The notes under the pieces are model-generated. The model made no database searches, had not been told where the DNA came from, and worked only from the letters and a program-made list of their open reading frames with translations. From contig CALJDB010000254.1 of NCBI GenBank assembly GCA_938023775.1, positions 1-15,624 of the forward strand: a DNA stretch of 15,624 nucleotides, in the 5' to 3' direction. The DNA is from an uncultured Clostridia bacterium. Lineage in GTDB: Bacteria > Bacillota > Clostridia > Oscillospirales > Oscillospiraceae. A program made the translations under genes and the position numbers. This document shows, one piece after another, positions 14,151 to 15,624 of the stretch (position 1 is the first letter of the stretch; each line of letters starts with the position of its first letter).

Positions 14151-15624
14151 TTAAATCAGCACAGTCTCCAGTCCCATGACCTCGGCGAAGCGCTCGAGCT
14201 CGCGGCTGATGTCGCCGAAGACCATCGGGAGCATCAGGCCGGTGCGCGCCTGCTCCTTGTAGAGCTTCCGTCCGTCGCTGACGCGGAAGATGTAGCCGCC
14301 GGAGCAGTTGTGCAGCTCGTAGCCGTAGCCCTTGACGATGACGCCGCGGACGATGAGCAGACGCTTGCAGTCGCCGGAGAGGCGCGCGAGCGTGATCGGG
14401 CGTCCGATGTCGTCGTTGAAGTCGTGGTGGAACACCGCGCCGAACTTCTGGTCATAGGCGAAGTGGCGCAGCGCGTAGGAGCCGTTCGGCTCATGAATGC
14501 CGCGGAACTTGCGGTGGGGCGTGGAGTGGGCGACGGCGTAGAGGTTATCCATCTCGGAAAGACGGGCAATGTCCTTCTCCGGGACCATCTTGGCGAGCTG
14601 CTTCACGAGGGCGCGGCCGTCGCCGAAGACAAGGGGCAGAGTGTTGCCCATATAAGGCGCCTTGCCGGAGACGGCGATCTCCGCCAGCATCGTGACCGCG
14701 GACGCCACGTCGTATTCGCAGCAGGACGGGATGCCCTGCTCAAGGTTCAGGGAGTGGGTCAGGCAGAAGGTGAACTGCTCCTTGTTGAGCCGGCGCGTGG
14801 AGCAGATGTCCGGGCAGGGGATGACGACGCCGGAGCAGTCGAGGCGCTCCATGTTCTTCTGGATGACGCGGTGGGCGATGAGGCTCTTGACGACCTTATC
14901 CTTTTCGACCTCGACCTCCTCTGCGCCGCCCATCAGCTCGTCGGCGACGCGGCCGAGCTCCTCGATCTCCTCTTCGGTGATGTTCGGGGTCGCGCGGCCC
15001 GGCGTGGTGTGGTTGCCCTCGGCGGTGATCGGGTGCATCTCGTCGAGGATCTCGTGGGCGTTCACGATGCGGAAGCGGACGCCGAGCTTCTCGGTCACGG
15101 CGCGCAGATTCGGGAAGCTGTCCGTCGCGCCGGCGACCGGCAGGGCGGAGTCAAAGCGCGGGACGAGCATGAGATTGGACTCGCGCAGGACCTTCTTCGC
15201 GTGCTCGGCGATGAGGCGCTTCACGGTGTCCTCCCACGTCAGCTCGCAGATGACGTCGAGCTCCATGGAGAAGAGGTAGCCGCTCTTGGCGGGGTTCCAG
15301 ATGTTGGGGATGATGCAGATCGGCTTGCCGCAGCGGGTCGCGAACTCGTTGAACACGGTGTCCGCGCCGAAGGTGTTGCCCGCGAGGTAAACGTCCACGC
15401 TGTCGCGGTCGGCGAGCAGCGTCTCGAAATACTCCTCGCGCACGTCCCAGTCGCAGGTGCACTCGATGCTGACCGGCTCCATCAGGTTCACGCAGTCGGG
15501 CATGTTGGCGCGGATGGCTTCCATCGTGCCGTTCATCATGGAGCATGAGAACCTTTCAGCCGCCGAGATGAACGACCTCATGAACAAGAAGTCGGGCCTT
15601 TTGGGCATTTCGGGCGTGTCGAAC
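14151..15624 (-). CDS. L-fucose/L-arabinose isomerase-like protein (N-terminus off window)
   Basis: The frame is open to the right edge: codons for FDTPE precede the ATG at 15606-15608, so that ATG is probably internal and the gene is 5'-partial. The visible 490 residues resemble the FucI/AraA isomerase fold. An N-terminal sugar-binding-like half includes VDVYLAGNTFGADTVFNEFA and GKPICIIPN. A C-terminal half includes SCCEYDVASAVTMLAEIAVS (Glu298 and Asp300, counted from the 15608 ATG), followed by GKAPYMGN. After it come AHSTPHRKF and VFHHDFNDD, with GRPITLARLSGD beyond. The CExD and histidine segments are where the family binds Mn2+, so metal binding is plausible. No sugar transport or kinase gene is adjacent, and the substrate is unknown. 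It may be one of the uncharacterised FucI-like subgroups rather than a true fucose isomerase. Confidence 0.7.
   Translation of the reverse strand, partial: FDTPEMPKRPDFLFMRSFISAAERFSCSMMNGTMEAIRANMPDCVNLMEPVSIECTCDWDVREEYFETLLADRDSVDVYLAGNTFGADTVFNEFATRCGKPICIIPNIWNPAKSGYLFSMELDVICELTWEDTVKRLIAEHAKKVLRESNLMLVPRFDSALPVAGATDSFPNLRAVTEKLGVRFRIVNAHEILDEMHPITAEGNHTTPGRATPNITEEEIEELGRVADELMGGAEEVEVEKDKVVKSLIAHRVIQKNMERLDCSGVVIPCPDICSTRRLNKEQFTFCLTHSLNLEQGIPSCCEYDVASAVTMLAEIAVSGKAPYMGNTLPLVFGDGRALVKQLAKMVPEKDIARLSEMDNLYAVAHSTPHRKFRGIHEPNGSYALRHFAYDQKFGAVFHHDFNDDIGRPITLARLSGDCKRLLIVRGVIVKGYGYELHNCSGGYIFRVSDGRKLYKEQARTGLMLPMVFGDISRELERFAEVMGLETVLI

Noticed and set aside
13530..15548. 672-codon plus-strand frame opposite the DUF4190-type and isomerase-like genes
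   Set aside because: Same antisense artefact of high GC. It starts inside the palindromic repeat and runs through two terminators and two real genes.
15606..15608. ATG taken as the start of the isomerase-like protein
   Set aside because: The frame remains open to the window edge and no ribosome site is seen in the few upstream bases, so the gene probably begins outside.

Overview
The window looks like a chromosomal segment of a high-GC Firmicute, most likely a gut Clostridium-class bacterium of the Oscillospiraceae/Ruminococcaceae type. This rests on three things: strong G/C preference at third codon positions, SigA-type promoters with AAGGAGG-like ribosome sites, and a palindromic repeat upstream of the Lgt-like gene that resembles one I remember from those genomes. 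The genus assignment is inference, because no rRNA or other marker is present. Nearly all of the window is coding, and no gap exceeds about 260 bp.

Layout, left to right. (1) Bases 1-4159, minus strand: the 5' part of asnS (runs off the left edge) lies downstream of mfd, the transcription-repair coupling factor. Each has its own promoter, and the asnS -35 box contains the mfd stop codon. (2) Bases 4296-7159, minus strand: a tight operon of an archaeal-type phosphoglycerate mutase-like gene (apgM), ispE of the MEP isoprenoid pathway and a protein tyrosine phosphatase-like gene. (3) Bases 7307-7804, plus strand: a lone mobB, divergent from apgM with overlapping promoters, closed by a large two-way terminator. 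(4) Bases 7924-12583: a glycerol module. Glycerol kinase glpK (plus) is divergent from a three-gene minus-strand operon. That operon encodes a GlpA-like flavoprotein with a C-terminal [2Fe-2S] domain, a second FAD/NAD flavoprotein and a small cysteine-rich DUF1667 protein. The genes overlap by 4 bp, and the two divergent promoters occupy almost the same DNA. (5) Bases 12665-14000, minus strand: a diverged prolipoprotein diacylglyceryl transferase-like membrane protein, a 160-bp palindromic repeat directly before its ribosome site, and a small DUF4190-type membrane protein with its own promoter. (6) Bases 14151-15624, minus strand: a sugar-isomerase-like protein (FucI/AraA fold family) running off the right edge.

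How the genes work together: GlpK makes glycerol 3-phosphate. The divergent operon probably oxidises it, or a related 2-hydroxy acid, through a flavoprotein/iron-sulfur chain, which would feed glycerol carbon into glycolysis. ApgM would act lower in the same pathway, although the two modules are separately promoted. The other genes are housekeeping functions (DNA repair, tRNA charging, isoprenoids, molybdenum cofactor, lipoprotein maturation) with no evident link. I found no phage, plasmid, CRISPR or defence locus. The most interesting material is the glycerol flavoprotein complex and its regulation, the non-canonical Lgt, and the palindromic element.
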